DNA from: Schoenoplectus triqueter
Lineage: Eukaryota > Streptophyta > Magnoliopsida > Poales > Cyperaceae
Direction: 5' to 3'
Assembly: GCA_964058805.1 (NCBI GenBank)
Contig: CAXKVV010001960.1
Span: 1 to 27,892 of the forward strand
DNA length: 27,892 bases
Below, piece by piece: positions 1 to 11,630 of the stretch. The notes beneath the pieces were generated by a model that saw nothing but the letters and a program-made list of their open reading frames with translations, ran no database searches and was not told the origin of the DNA. Position numbers and translations under genes: made by a program. Position 1 is the first letter of the stretch. The number at the start of each line of letters is the position of its first letter.

Positions 1-6
1 GATCAG

Positions 7-673
7 GGGCAAAAGCGGAAAATGCTGTACCAGTATTTGCTGTTTTTCAGATCTAAAAAGGCTATAACTTTTTACAGAAAAATCAAAAAAATATAAAATC
101 AGTTTCTATAGATTCATATGACTTATTTCTACAAGATCTGAAAGTTTTATAAGATTTGGAGTAGATCTCATCCTATTTTTTTTTTATTGCATTTTCAGTC
201 ATTTTAGGGCTGATTTTGCGTTTATAAGGGATTCATTGATCTTAAACGGTTTAAATGCATCATTTAGCATCAATCTAACATTCAATGATGTTTGTATGAA
301 GATTTTAGCCAAAAGAAAAATAAAAAAATGAAAAAAACAAAAAAAAAATGAAAAAGGGAAAGAGGAAATGGATGTTACCAGAACTTGCTGTTTTTCAGAA
401 TTAAAAAGGCTATAACTTTTTATAGAAAAATCAAAAAAATATAAAATCAATTTCTGTAGATTCATATGACTTATTTCTACGAGATCTGAAAGTTTTATAA
501 GATTTGGAGAAGATCTCATCCTGTTTTTCATTTTATTGCATTTTCAGCTATTTTAGGGCTGATTTTGCATTTATAAGGGATTCATTGATCTTAAACAGTT
601 TAAATGCATCATTTAGCTTCAATCTAACATTCAATGATGTTTGCATGCAGATTTGAGCCAAAAGAAAAGAAAG
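7..673. repeat. Direct duplication, period about 348 bp, two copies
   Basis: TGCTGTTTTTCAG occurs at 38-50 and 386-398, and the following roughly 280 bases match closely between copies, through GCCAAAAGAAAA at about 308 and 656. The sequence before the anchor also resembles itself (7-37 and 355-385), so the first copy may continue left of the window. It lies inside the LTR-like element and contains no convincing gene; the small open frame at 199-531 falls across the repeat. Confidence 0.8.
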
Positions 674-753
674 AAAATGAAAAAGATCGAATTGTAATAT
701 AAGAACATCAAGAAGAAGAAGGAAAATCGATATTGCACATGAAAAATTTCATC

Positions 754-759
754 TTTATT
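754..759 (-). promoter_or_regulatory. Candidate polyadenylation signal AATAAA of the left LTR
   Basis: The plus strand TTTATT reads AATAAA on the minus strand. It lies about 260 bases downstream of the TATA box at 1025-1018, a plausible R-region length for an LTR. AATAAA is frequent by chance in AT-rich DNA; the call rests on its position. Confidence 0.35.
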
Positions 760-1017
760 GCACAAATCAAAATTACAAGCTCCAATACACTCTTGATATC
801 TATATTTACAGGATATATGCCTACCTAGATCTAATCTATAGCTTGAGTAGAAGAGGAATTGATTGAATCTTGTATCTTTGGGTTTGATTTTGATCTCAAC
901 TCAAAGATTGGATCTTATTTTGTATCTAATTTGAGCTTCAATTGGTTTTGGCAGCGTTTTGGATTAGCATTCAGCTTGGGATGGGTGGTGTCTCTTGTAT
1001 TTGAAGGAGGAGAGGGG

Positions 1018-1025
1018 TTTATATA
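1018..1025 (-). promoter_or_regulatory. Candidate LTR TATA box (TATATAAA)
   Basis: On the minus strand the sequence reads CCTATATAAACCCC. The same motif in the same element-relative orientation occurs in the two other LTR-like elements of this window (9667-9674 plus, 22143-22136 minus), which supports a promoter role. The start would lie about 30 bases downstream, near 990. Confidence 0.5.
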
Positions 1026-2475
1026 GGCTTAGGGGGTAATAGATGGGTGTATGAGATCGGTTTGACTTTTCTTTGACCAATTTATGCACCAACTCCCTTC
1101 AATCATCTTCTCATACTCTTCTGAACGTTTTGTGGTGTATTAGACCAGTTCTAAGTGTTTTAAATGTGCTCTAACAGCTGAGAGGGCAAGTGGGGCACAA
1201 GTGGAGTTTGTTATGTTTGCTGAAAATTTACAAATTTGCCCTCCCTAACCACCACTTGGTCACCAGATGATTCTAGGGACTTCTAGAAGGTTGTAGAGGT
1301 TCAAACACGTTCTTGCCACTCCCTTCCTGCATTTTAGACTTTGCCGAATCACAATTATGCACCCGAGACCCGTTTTTGCCTTCAAACTCGATTTCAAGCC
1401 ACATAGTCGTTCTCCTTCATTTCTTCACCATTTCTTGTGTTTCAAAGCTTGATTAGCATCTAATTGATCCCAGGAATTGATCTATAATGTTTATTCAATC
1501 AATAGAATGCTCTGGTATAGAGTTTGACCAACTCGGTTTTTTGACCCGATTTGCGAGTTCGTAGTCTCACCAATTAAAAGCTTATGAAATTCAACCAAGC
1601 CCTCAAACAATCTCTTATGACCATGGAGAAGGTGTTTGAAGTGTCAATTTGATCAATCATGGCTCGGATTGCTCAATTTCATTTTTGGATCGGAAACTTC
1701 CTCTTCAGTTTTCTCCCAAACCGCTCAACCATTTTGCAAGTTCTTTATCTCATTGTGTTCTCCTCTCCGTGATCTTTCCAACGGCATATAATATGTGGGT
1801 TTTCGTCGCACGGGACCATAGGCTCCATTTTCGGTTTTGAAACAGTGGAGAACTCGGGTTACCGTGCTGTAGCACGGGACTGTAGCAATGGACATTTTCG
1901 AATTTGGCCCCTCTCCATTTTGATTTTTAATTGGAGCCCTCCATTTGCTGATTTTTCTTATTTCTCCTTTGCTTTTAAATTGTTTCTCAAAGATCCCTTT
2001 GTCCAAATTGCATCAAAATTTGCTCAAAAATTCCTTGAAATATAACAAAATTTATGGTAATTTTTATTTACCATTTTGCCCCTTGGTCAAGCATAAATTA
2101 ATTTTTAACGCTTGCTTAATTAATTTTTCATTATATTAATCGATAATTTGGAATTTCTTTGACTTCTGTAACTCCAAAAATATCAAGTAATATATGAAAA
2201 TTCTCAGAATTTTATGGAGAATTTGATTTTACCATAAAATTTGAGTTTTGAGATTTTGGGTTTCGAAGAGGTTTTCGATTTGAATTTGTAGAGCTTCGGC
2301 ATTTAATTCTTTTCTTAAGAATTTTGATTTTTGAGCATTTCACTGAATTCTTCTTTTTTTCTTGGTGCTTCTGGACTTGAATTAAGCCTCTTCGGGCTTT
2401 TAAAATTACTCCTTGAATTTTTGAATCTTTTGTCCCAAGTTGCTTTTTAATTCCCTGAATTTTCAGGGGTAAACA

Positions 2476-5400
2476 CACTTGAAAACGAATATCTTAGGGC
2501 ACTATTTTTACTCAAAACATAAGTAAGATGCGTTGAAAAATGCTATTTACGAAAGTTATATTTTTCAACTTTTTTGGCCTCATAGTTACAAATAATTTCA
2601 TAAAAATTAACATAATTACTCCTAATTATGCCCATTAAAATAGTAGCCAATTAACACTTCGATATTTAAATTCTACGACACTAATTTACACGAGACATAA
2701 GTAGGATGCATCGAAAATAGCTTTTGAAACAAGTTGTTTGCGTTTTTCAGATTTTTTGACCGCATATGTACACATAATTTCATGCAAATTGATATAATTA
2801 CTCCTAATTATGACTATTATAAGATTGTCCAGTTAACACTTCATTATGAATATCCTACGACACTAATATTACGTAAAACATTCGAAAGATATATTAGAAA
2901 CTGCTGCTTTAGCGAGTTGTTTACGATTTTTAACGTTTTTTGACTCATAACTATACATAATTTCATGAAAATTAAAATAATTACTCCTAATAATACCGAT
3001 TAATAGGTTATCCAATTAACACTTTGATATGAACCTAGTACGACATAAATTTTGCGTAAAACATAAATAAGATGCATTAAAAACGTTTGTTTAAACAAGT
3101 TGTTTGTGTTTTTGTAATTTGTTTGCCGCATAATTACATATAATTTCATGAAAATTAATATAGTTACTCCTAATTATGCTTTTTATTTGATTGTCCAGTT
3201 AAAATTTAGATATGAGTACTCTATGGCGCTAGTTTTGCTCAAATATAAGTGAGATGCATTAAAAACTGTTGTTTAAACAAGTTGTTTAAGATTTCACAAC
3301 ATTTTTTGCATCAAAACTGCACATATTTTCGAGCGAATTAATATAATTACTTCTGATTATGCCTATTATTTGTTTGTCCTATTAAAACTTTGAATTAATG
3401 TTTTATGATGCTAATTTTGCACAAAACATAAGTACGATGCAATAAAAACTGCTGTTTAAACAAGTTGTTTGTGTTTTTCAAAATTTTGGCCCTCATAACT
3501 ACATATAATTTCATACAAATTAAAAATATTACTCCTAATGACGCATATTATAAAATTTTCCGATTAAAACTTTGATATGAATATTCTATGACGCTAATAT
3601 TGCACAAAACGTTAGTAAGATGCGTCAAAAGCTACTGTTTAAACAAGTTATTTACCTTTATGAAATTTTTTGGCCTTATAACTACACATAATTTGGTGTA
3701 AATTAATTTAATTACTCCTAATTATGCCTTTATAGTATTGTTCAGTTAGCACTTGAAAACGAATATCTTAGGGCACTATTTTTACTCAAAACATAAGTAA
3801 GATGCGTTGAAAAATGCTATTTAAGAAAGTTATATTTCTCAACTTTTTTGGCCTCATAGTTACAAATAATTTCGTAAAAATTAACATAATTACTTCTAAT
3901 TATGCCCATTAAAATATTAGCCAATTAACACTTCGATATTTAAATTCTACGACACTAATTTTACACGAGACATAAGTAGGATGCATCGAAAACAGCTGTT
4001 GAAACAAGTTGTTTGCGTTTTTCAGATTTTTTGACCGCATATGTACACATAATTTCATGCAAATTGATAAAATTACTCTTAATTATGCCTCTTATAAGAT
4101 TGCCCAGTTAACACTTCATTATGAATATCCTACGACACTAATTTTTCGTAAAACATTAGAAAGATATATTAGAAATTGCTGCTTTAGCGAGTTGTTTATG
4201 ATTTTTAACATTTTTTGACTCATAACTATACATAATTTCATAGAAAAATAATATAATTACTCCGAATTATACCTATTAATAGGTTATCCGATTAACACTT
4301 TGTTATGAACCTAGTACGACACAAATTTTGCATAGAACATAAATAAGATGCATTAAAAACGTTTGTTTAAACAAGTTCTTTGTGTTTTTGAAATTTGTTG
4401 GCCGCATAATTACATATAATTTCATAAACATTAATATAGTTACTCCCAATTATGCCTTTTAAAATGATTGTCCAGTTAAAATTTAGATAGGAGTACTCTA
4501 TGGCGCTAATTTTGTACAAATATAAGTGAGATGCATTAGAGTTAATATAATTACTTCTGATTACGCCTATTAATTTCAATATTTTTTGCATCAAAACAGC
4601 ACATAATTTCGATCGAATTAATATAATTACTTATGATTATGCCTATTATTGTTGTGTCCTATTAAAACTTTGAATTAATATTTTATGATGCTAATTTTGC
4701 GCAAAACATAAGTACGATGCAATAAACAAGTTGTTTGTGTTTTTCAAAATTTTGACCCTCATAACTACATATAATTTCATAAAAATTAATTAAATTACTC
4801 CTAATTACGCATATTATAAATTTTTCCGATTAAAACTTCGATATGAATATTCTATGACGCTAATATTGCACAAAACGTAAGTAAGATGCGTCAAAAGCTG
4901 CTGTTTAAACAAGTTATTTGCCTTTATGAAAATTATTGGCCTATTATAAGATCGTTTAATTACTCATAATTATGCCTATTATAAGATCGTTTAATTAACA
5001 CTTCAAAACAAATATTTTAGGGCACAATATTTTTCTTCAAAAGATAAGTAAGATGCATTGAAAACTGCTATTTGAGAATGTAATATTTTTTAACTTTTTT
5101 GGCCTCATAGTTACAAATAATTTCATAAAAATTAACATAATTACTCCTAATTATGCCCATTAAAATTTGAGTCAATTAACATTTCGATATGTAAATTTGA
5201 CGACACCAATTTTACACAAGACGTAAGTAGGATGCATCGAAAACTGCTATTGAAACAAGTTGTTCGTGTTTTTCAAATATTTTGGCCACCAAAGTACACA
5301 TAATTTCAAGCAAATTGATATAATTACTCCTAATTACGCATATACAAAATTGTCTAACTAAAACTTCGATATGAATATTCTATGACGCTAATATTGCACA

Positions 5401-7053
5401 TAACGTAAGTAAGATGCGTCAAAAGCTACTCTTTAAATAAGTTATTTGCCTTTATGAAAAATTTTGGCCTTATAACTAAACATAATTTGGTGTAAATTAA
5501 TATAATTACTCCTAATTATGTCTGTTATAAGATTGTTCAATTAATACTTAAAAACAAATATTTTAGTGTACTATTTTTCTCAAAACATAAGTAAGATGCA
5601 TTGAAAACTCCTATTTAAGAATGTTATGTTTTTGAACATTTTTGGCCTGATAGCTACATATAATTTCATAAAAAATAACATAATTACTTTTAATTCCACT
5701 CATTAAAATATTTGTCAATTAACACATCGATATTTAAATTCGACGACACTAATTTTACACAAGACATAAGTAGGATGCATCGAAAACAACTATTGAAACA
5801 AGTTATTCGTGTTTTTCAAATATTTTGGCCGCAAAAGTACACATAATTTCAAGCAAATTGATATAATTACTCCTAATTACGCATATACAAAATTGTCTAA
5901 CTAAAACTTCGATATGAATATTCTATGACGCTAATATTGCACATAACGTAAGTAAGATGCGTCAAAAGCTACTCTTTAAATAAGTTATTTGCCTTTATGA
6001 AAAATTTTGGCCTTATAACTAAACATAATTTGGTGTAAATTAATATAATTACTCCTAATTATGTCTGTTATAAGATTGTTCAATTAATACTTAAAAACAA
6101 ATATTTTAGTGTACTATTTTTCCTCAAAACATAAGTAAGATGCATTGAAAACTCCTATTTAAGAATGTTATGTTTTTGAACATTTTTGGTCTGATAACTA
6201 CATATAATTTCGTAAAAATTAACATAATTACTTTTAATTCCGCTCATTAAAATATTTGTCAATTAACACATCGATATGTAAATTCTACGACACTAATTTT
6301 ACACATGACATAAGTAGGATGCATCGAAAACAGCTATTGAAACAAGTTGATCGTGTTTTTCAAATTTTTTGGCCGCATAAGTACACATAATTTTGTACAA
6401 ATTGATATAATTACTCCTAATTATGCCTATTACAAGATTGTCCAGTTAATACTTCATTATGAATATCCTGCGACAATAATTTTTCATAAAACATTAGAAA
6501 GATATATTAGAAACTGCTGTTTTAACGAGTTATTTATGATTTTTAACATTTTTTTACTCAAAACTATACATAATTTCATAAAAATTAATATAATTACTCC
6601 TAATTATAACTATTAGTAGGTTATCCAATTAAAACTTCGATATGAATATAGTACGATATAATTTTTTTATAAAACATAAATAAGATGCATTAAAAATGGT
6701 TATTTAAACAAGTTGTTTGAGTTTTTATAAATTTTGGCCCCATAACTACATATAATTTCATAAAAATTAATATAGTTACTCATAATTATGTCTTTTATAT
6801 GATTGTCAAGTTAAAACTTAGATATGAGTACTCTATGACGCTAATTTTGCACAAATCTAAGTGAAATGTATTAGCAACTGTTGTTTAAACAAGTAGTTTA
6901 AGATTTTCAAAATTGTTTGCATCAAAACAACACATAATTTCGAACGAATTAATATAATTACTCCTGATTATATCTATTATACGTTTGTCCTATGAAAACT
7001 TCGATTGAATATTTCATGACGCTAATTTTGCGCTAAACATAAGTAAGATGCAT
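2476..7053. repeat. AT-rich satellite array, about 182-bp monomer, about 25 copies
   Basis: Recurring anchors are spaced 177-185 bp apart: the ATAAGTAAGATGC type at about 2518, 2695, 3062, 3244, 3428 and 3609, and the ATTACTCCTAATTATGCC type across the array. Most monomers carry a dyad, ATAATTACTCCTAATTAT, and many carry a second, AAACAAGTTGTTT. Higher-order periods are visible: ACTTGAAAACGAAT at 2477 and 3751 (1274 bp, 7 monomers) and GCATATACAAAATTG at 5338 and 5881 (543 bp, 3 monomers). Irregular short monomers occur around 4530-4640 and 4920-4990. The array is bounded exactly by the ends of two LTR-like elements (2475 and 7054). Short open frames at 2734, 4009 and 6347 are the same monomer read three times and are not genes. 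Confidence 0.92.
5338..6423. repeat. Three-monomer higher-order repeat, two copies of 543 bp
   Basis: The block 5338-5880 recurs almost unchanged from 5881, including rare variants such as ACTCTTTAAATAAG and TTTTAGTGTACTA. Neighbouring single monomers are much less alike, so this is a recent block duplication within the satellite. Confidence 0.85.
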
Positions 7054-7245
7054 TATTTACCCTTGAAAAATTTCATAGATGAAGCAGCTGAACAATTAAG
7101 GGTAAATATCAATTATTAGTGATAAATCATAAGAAAGAGGAGAGAAAGGCAAGAAGAGAGGGTCCACCAGTTAGGAGAAGTCGCTGCTGAACCCCGAAAA
7201 GAGTTTATTTGTCCCACAAGGAAATCCTGGACAAAGGGCCGAAGG

Positions 7246-7253
7246 TATAAAAG
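7246..7253 (+). promoter_or_regulatory. TATAAAAG box near the element start
   Basis: TATAAAAG lies about 190 bp inside the element and is kept at the mirror position of the right arm (24440-24433, minus). A TATA box this close to the LTR start would give a very short U3. TATATAAAC at 9667 is the rival promoter; I cannot tell which is used. Confidence 0.4.
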
Positions 7254-7283
7254 CCTTGCCACCTCCTATTCATTCGAGGTGGG

Positions 7284-7326
7284 TGACCCTCAGGAGATTC
7301 AGGGGAGAAAATCTCCTGATGGGTCA
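7284..7326. repeat. Stem-loop, 16-bp stem with one bulge, near the element end
   Basis: TGACCC plus TCAGGAGATT (7284-7299) pairs with AATCTCCTGA plus GGGTCA (7310-7326), with one unpaired T at 7320. A second small hairpin (CCACCTC against GAGGTGG, about 7259-7282) lies just before it. Both are kept in the right arm (24360-24402 and just beyond) despite divergence around them. Confidence 0.7.
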
Positions 7327-7540
7327 TCCATTTGAATATCATTCACTAACAGGTGGGTCCCACACCTCAGTGATAAACATCAAGGAAGTCAAGATCAAAC
7401 CCTAGATATTAATCTTCAAAGCAAACCCTATGAGCTGAACCAATACAATCTCTATACAATAAGGAACGGTGTCAATGCCAAGCCAGTATTTTGATACAAC
7501 CAATCACAACAAATCTCAATATGATTTTGCTTTCAAGGCT

Positions 7541-7750
7541 GACCAGGTGCCAAAGCTGTGAGCAACCACCTGACCATGTCATGATTTGTGCCAATTATTG
7601 ACAAGTAATCAGTTTTTGACCAAATCACCTTCATGAGAATGGATTGAAAGTCAATTTCACAAGACTGATCAGGTGCCAAAGCTGTGGGCAGCCATCTGAT
7701 CAAGTCTAGATTTGTATCAATTGTTGACAAGTAATCAGCTTTTGATCAAA
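7541..7750. repeat. 126-bp direct duplication, also in the right arm
   Basis: A block starting GACCAGGTGCC at 7541 recurs as GATCAGGTGCC at 7667, period 126. The right arm has the same pair at 23985 and 24111, so the duplication predates the split of the two copies. On the element's antisense strand it holds a 65-codon open frame (7730-7533 here, 23956-24153 there) with about 83% identical residues. The period is 42 codons, but substitutions change the amino acid freely, so I do not call a gene. Confidence 0.75.
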
Positions 7751-8145
7751 TCAAATCCTAATGAACATCAATGTTGGTGTGTAATTGGAGGATTTTCTAT
7801 AAGGAGAGTTTATTTGGCAGAGACACTGAGCTATAATTGAAATCTGGGATTTATTCAAAAGGGAAACAAGATTTTCTTGACAAATAAAATTTTAATACAA
7901 GGAGGCATGGGCTAAAATGGAATTCAAAATTACAAGGGTGATCATCATGAATTTAGGGATTTTTGGTGAAAATTTCATGATTTTTGGACAAGTAGAGCTA
8001 TTAAAATAAATTCATAGAAGATAAAACAGTTTAAATAGGCAGATCAAAAGGCTGAGATTTGATCAAGGCCTCTCTGGGTACAACTTGGGGACATAACACA
8101 CTCTGGGTACAACTTGGGGACCCAAAGAAGTTTCCAGCACAGTAA

Positions 8146-8367
8146 TCATCTCACCCAACCTGTGTCATGTGGCACCCTCCCATTGGTCCATGTTAGCAAG
8201 TGGGCCCCACTCAGGCACAGGTCACCTGACAGATAGGCCCCACCATAGTGCCACGTGACAGTCAACCAGTGATCCACCTCACCCCAATCTATGCCACATG
8301 GCACAACCAAAGAAAGCCACTTCAACATGCTTGTGCCACATGGCATCACACTACAGAGCCACCTCAA
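8146..8367. repeat. Cluster of CCACATGGCA / CACGTG-type motifs
   Basis: Several TGCCACATGGCA-like near-palindromes and a CCACGTGACA occur within about 220 bp, matching the CACGTGGCA cluster of the right arm at 23281-23525. CACGTG is the plant G-box core bound by bZIP and bHLH factors; that this part of the LTR is a regulatory region is inference. Just upstream, CTCTGGGTACAACTTGGGGA occurs twice, about 28 bp apart (8073 and 8101). Confidence 0.45.
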
Positions 8368-9666
8368 TAACTATTAACCAGATCATTAGTACTAAGGGAA
8401 GTGTTTTAACCTAACAGCCAATCATAACATGCCAACTCAGCTCATTAACCATAATCATGCACTAATTAATTACTAATGACACATGTAAGCCTAAGCACAG
8501 AGGTCTTACAGGTGAGTCCCACTAGTCAGGTTTATGAGTCTATGGCACACGAGCAAATAGCAAGCCAAGTCTACACATATATGCTAGCTGGAATTTAAAT
8601 GAGAGAGAGAAGAATGCATGTACCTAGCGCTAGTGAGCCGCTTCTTTGTGCCCTTCTCTTCCTCTGCTTTGGTTCACATGCGCCAGGAGCAGCTACACTA
8701 GAAGAAGCCTCTTCCTTCTTCCCTTTCCTTCTCTTTTTCTTCCCGATCATCTCCACAGCTGATGGCGCCATCAATGGAGATCAAGCAAAGCACACAACTT
8801 CAGATCAATTATTTCTAACCCTGGCTACTCTATGCAAAGGAGAGAAGGTATGTGAAGTTAAATTTTGAAATAGTACAGTGAAGGGAAAGATATGGCAGGG
8901 AGAAACACCTCGGTCCAAAACTTGGAACTTACAAATTGAGGCTTGAAACTTGTAACTAATGGCTGTGAGAGTTTCCTAGGGCTAAGGCGATAATGTTAGA
9001 GCAAAAATTAAGAATAGTTGAGTGCTGGAAGGGGGAGATGCACTAGCTCACAACTAGGCCTAGAGATGAGTTAATTGAACACTATGCCAGGGCTATCAAA
9101 TCGATAGGAGAAGTGCACAGAGAGTTGTCTGGAACTAAGATAATGAGATTAAAGCTTTGAGATGCAAGAAATAAGCAAAGGATCAAGGTGAAATGCAGAG
9201 ACTTGGTTATGAACTTTTGAAGGAAGAAAGATGTAAATTCGATCAATTGCTGCAAAATTGAGCTAGGGGAGGATGCAAACAGCTTATAAAGGAGTGAATT
9301 GAAGTTCAGAAGAGTCTAGAAGGGACTAGAAGAGCTTGAGAAGTCGTGAAGGCCGAATAGTGGCAAATCAGTAAATAAAGAGAAGGCATAACTGCCTCTA
9401 GGCAGTTACACACAACTTTGACAATTAGGGACTTGGTTCAGTGAACCATAAGGCGCAAAAGAAGCAACTTGAGTGAGTGAAATAATGCACCAAGTTCAAT
9501 TGAATTGAGAGGAGTCAAATCTGGTCAAATAACTCAAGTATCAATAAACATGGCCCAATCTCAATCGTTAATTGAAGTGAAGTGGAGGGCTATGATCTGT
9601 CCAATATGGCAATCCAAGTCGAAAATGATCAGCCAATCAGAGCCAAGAAAGTGGCCAATTGAAGTC

Positions 9667-9674
9667 TATATAAA
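9667..9674 (+). promoter_or_regulatory. Candidate LTR TATA box (TATATAAA)
   Basis: TCTATATAAACC lies 2613 bp from the element start. The right arm has it 2489 bp from its own start (22143-22136) and the left LTR also has one (1025-1018). A purine-rich, AC-rich leader follows (9690-9760). Confidence 0.45.
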
Positions 9675-11059
9675 CCAGCAAATCAAGAAAAAAAAGAAGA
9701 GGAGACAGACACACACATAAAGACATATACATACAGAGAGAGATACACGGAGCCCATAACCCCTGAAGATCATTTAAGAATTCTAAAGAGCAAGTGAGAA
9801 GCCAATTGGCCAATTGATCTCAATAAGTATTGAGAACTTGGTATACAATCATCCCTCTCCACCATTAATAGTCAATTCAAGGGTCTAGAGCTACAGAGAA
9901 GAAGAAGAGGTGAGTATAATCAATGAAAGCTAAGAGCTTGAGATGTAATTGTATTCAATTTTGATCAATTTCAGTAAAATTCGGTACTGCTATAAGTTCT
10001 TTGTATTTTTTTAGTTTTGTCGAATTTCTTGATTTCTTTGATCAAATCTCTTCAGTACACTGTCGTCTTGTTGCCTAAATCATTTCTTCGATGTCTCTTT
10101 GCTTCTTTCTTGATTGAATTAAGTAGATGACGATTGAATCGTGATTGTCAGTGAAAGCTAGTCGAAGACCGAGTGATCTCCTAGCTCAAATTGCAGTAAT
10201 TGATTGATCGAATGTCATTGACCTCTCAATCTTTATGTTTCCAAGCAGTTGTTTCAAAATTTCAGATTTGAATCGAGTAATTGATTCAAATTCTTGAAGT
10301 TCATCGCTGGAACCCGAGTTGATATAGCAATTGTGCATCGAAATATTATGATCAATCAAATTGATTGCTTTGATTGATGCACAGTGCATAGGCGATGAGC
10401 TATATGTTGTAGAAATCAAAAGAATCTTGGCAATTGATTGGAAATGTAAAGATTGATACTGAATCCACGACTGGTATCAATCACAGTTACTATTCAATCG
10501 TGATTTACTCAATAATATAGCTAATTACAACAATTGAATCACTTCTAAACATGATTAGGATTTAGAACTACGCAATTGAACCAATAATTGTAAGAAATCA
10601 TGATCGGAATAACTCAATTTAAGAGAAGAGCGTAATCGGTACCAACCGGTACAGAACCAGTGAAAGGAGGGGTCAATGCCGGCGATCCACCGCACCAATG
10701 CATGATCAAAATATACCAATCGACTCCTCATGTCAAGGCAATGCCAATGGTGGTGGCTGATCTTCGATCAGGCCACCAGAGCAATAAGATCACATCTCTA
10801 GCGCATATCTCAAAGCACGGGAGAAGAGAGACAGAAGAGAACTGTCTCTACACCAATCTTGAGAGATCACACGAATCCTGAAGTAGATCAAGGGATACGA
10901 GTTATTGGACAGTTAGGAAATTAAGGTAGGGATTAATCTTGGCCTTTGATCCATCTAACACCAATCTCAATTCAATCTGGCGGCCCAAGTAAGAATAAAG
11001 TTAAATAAGAGATCCGTGTTAATCTTGATACAGATCTAACAGCCCAGATTAAACCCAAT

Positions 11060-11185
11060 CTATTAAACCAAATAAAAAAACAGTAAAAAGAAATATATAA
11101 TAAAATAATAATAAAAATAAAAATAAAAATAATATAAATATATAAAATATATATAAAATAAAAAAATAATAAAAAATATAATAAA
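11060..11185. repeat. AT-rich low-complexity tract
   Basis: Runs of AAATAAAAAT and ATATAT with almost no G or C. The right arm has a T-rich mirror tract at about 20145-20215. The open frame on the minus strand here (11285-11049) is a low-complexity artefact. Confidence 0.8.
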
Positions 11186-11630
11186 GAATCGTTATAACGA
11201 TTCTCTGAGTCGTTATACGGTTCACCAAAGTGTTGAACGCTTCACGAGACGTTAGCAACGCTTTGACTATTCTCTGACAAGTCAAACATGTTCTAAAGAA
11301 TCGTTATAATGATTCCTTGAATCGTTATACAGTTCATCAAATCGTTATAACGCTTCATGAAACATTGACAATGATTTGACTATTCTCTGACAAGTCAATA
11401 TGCTCTAAGGAATCGTTGTAATGATTCCTTGAATCGTTATACGGTTCATCAAATCGTTATAACGGTTCATGAAATGTTGACAACGATTTGACTATTCTCT
11501 GATAAGTCAATATGCTCTAAGGAATCATTGTAATGATTCCTTGAATCGTTATACGGTTCATCATATCGTTATAACATTTTATAAAATGCTAGTAACGTTT
11601 TGACCCTTATTGACCAGCTCCCTGACAAAA
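11186..11630. repeat. Four tandem repeats of about 111 bp rich in CGTTATAACG palindromes
   Basis: Units begin near 11186, 11296, 11408 and 11519. The first starts with a perfect 18-bp palindrome, GAATCGTTATAACGATTC (11186-11203). Each unit ends with a form of TTGACTATTCTCTGACAAGTCAA, itself part-palindromic. The right arm has the same family at 19808-20140 in opposite orientation. Confidence 0.85.

Larger units (their letters stand above)
1..2475 (-). mobile_element. LTR-like retroelement end, minus orientation, left side outside the window
   Basis: Read on the minus strand, this stretch starts at 2475 with TGTTTACCCC, a TG start as in LTRs. It then has a TATA box (1025-1018) and an AATAAA (759-754) about 260 bases further on, the order expected for U3, R and U5. 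The 2475/2476 boundary is sharp: CACTTGAAAACG follows directly, and the same satellite sequence recurs intact at 3750, so the element appears inserted in that satellite. No coding sequence, primer-binding site or second LTR is visible. The start resembles the element at 24632 (TGTTTACCCTTGAAAA), but the bodies are not obviously alignable, so this looks like a different family. The 3' end is not defined. Confidence 0.5.

Noticed and set aside
2734..2943. Repeated 69-89-codon open frames in the AT-rich satellite (also at 4009 and 6347)
   Set aside because: They are homologous monomers; other monomers have stops at the same positions.
8599..8868. Small secreted-looking protein with a hydrophobic N-terminal stretch
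   Set aside because: The homologous right-arm stretch (about 22860-23010) has indels and does not keep the frame; the hydrophobic part comes from a pyrimidine-rich tract.
10660..10881. 73-codon open frame in the left element
   Set aside because: The right-arm counterpart (about 20880-21080) is strongly diverged and not open in the matching frame; no family recognised.
11049..11285. Membrane-like open frame of 78 codons
   Set aside because: It is the AT-rich low-complexity tract read as phenylalanine, isoleucine and tyrosine.
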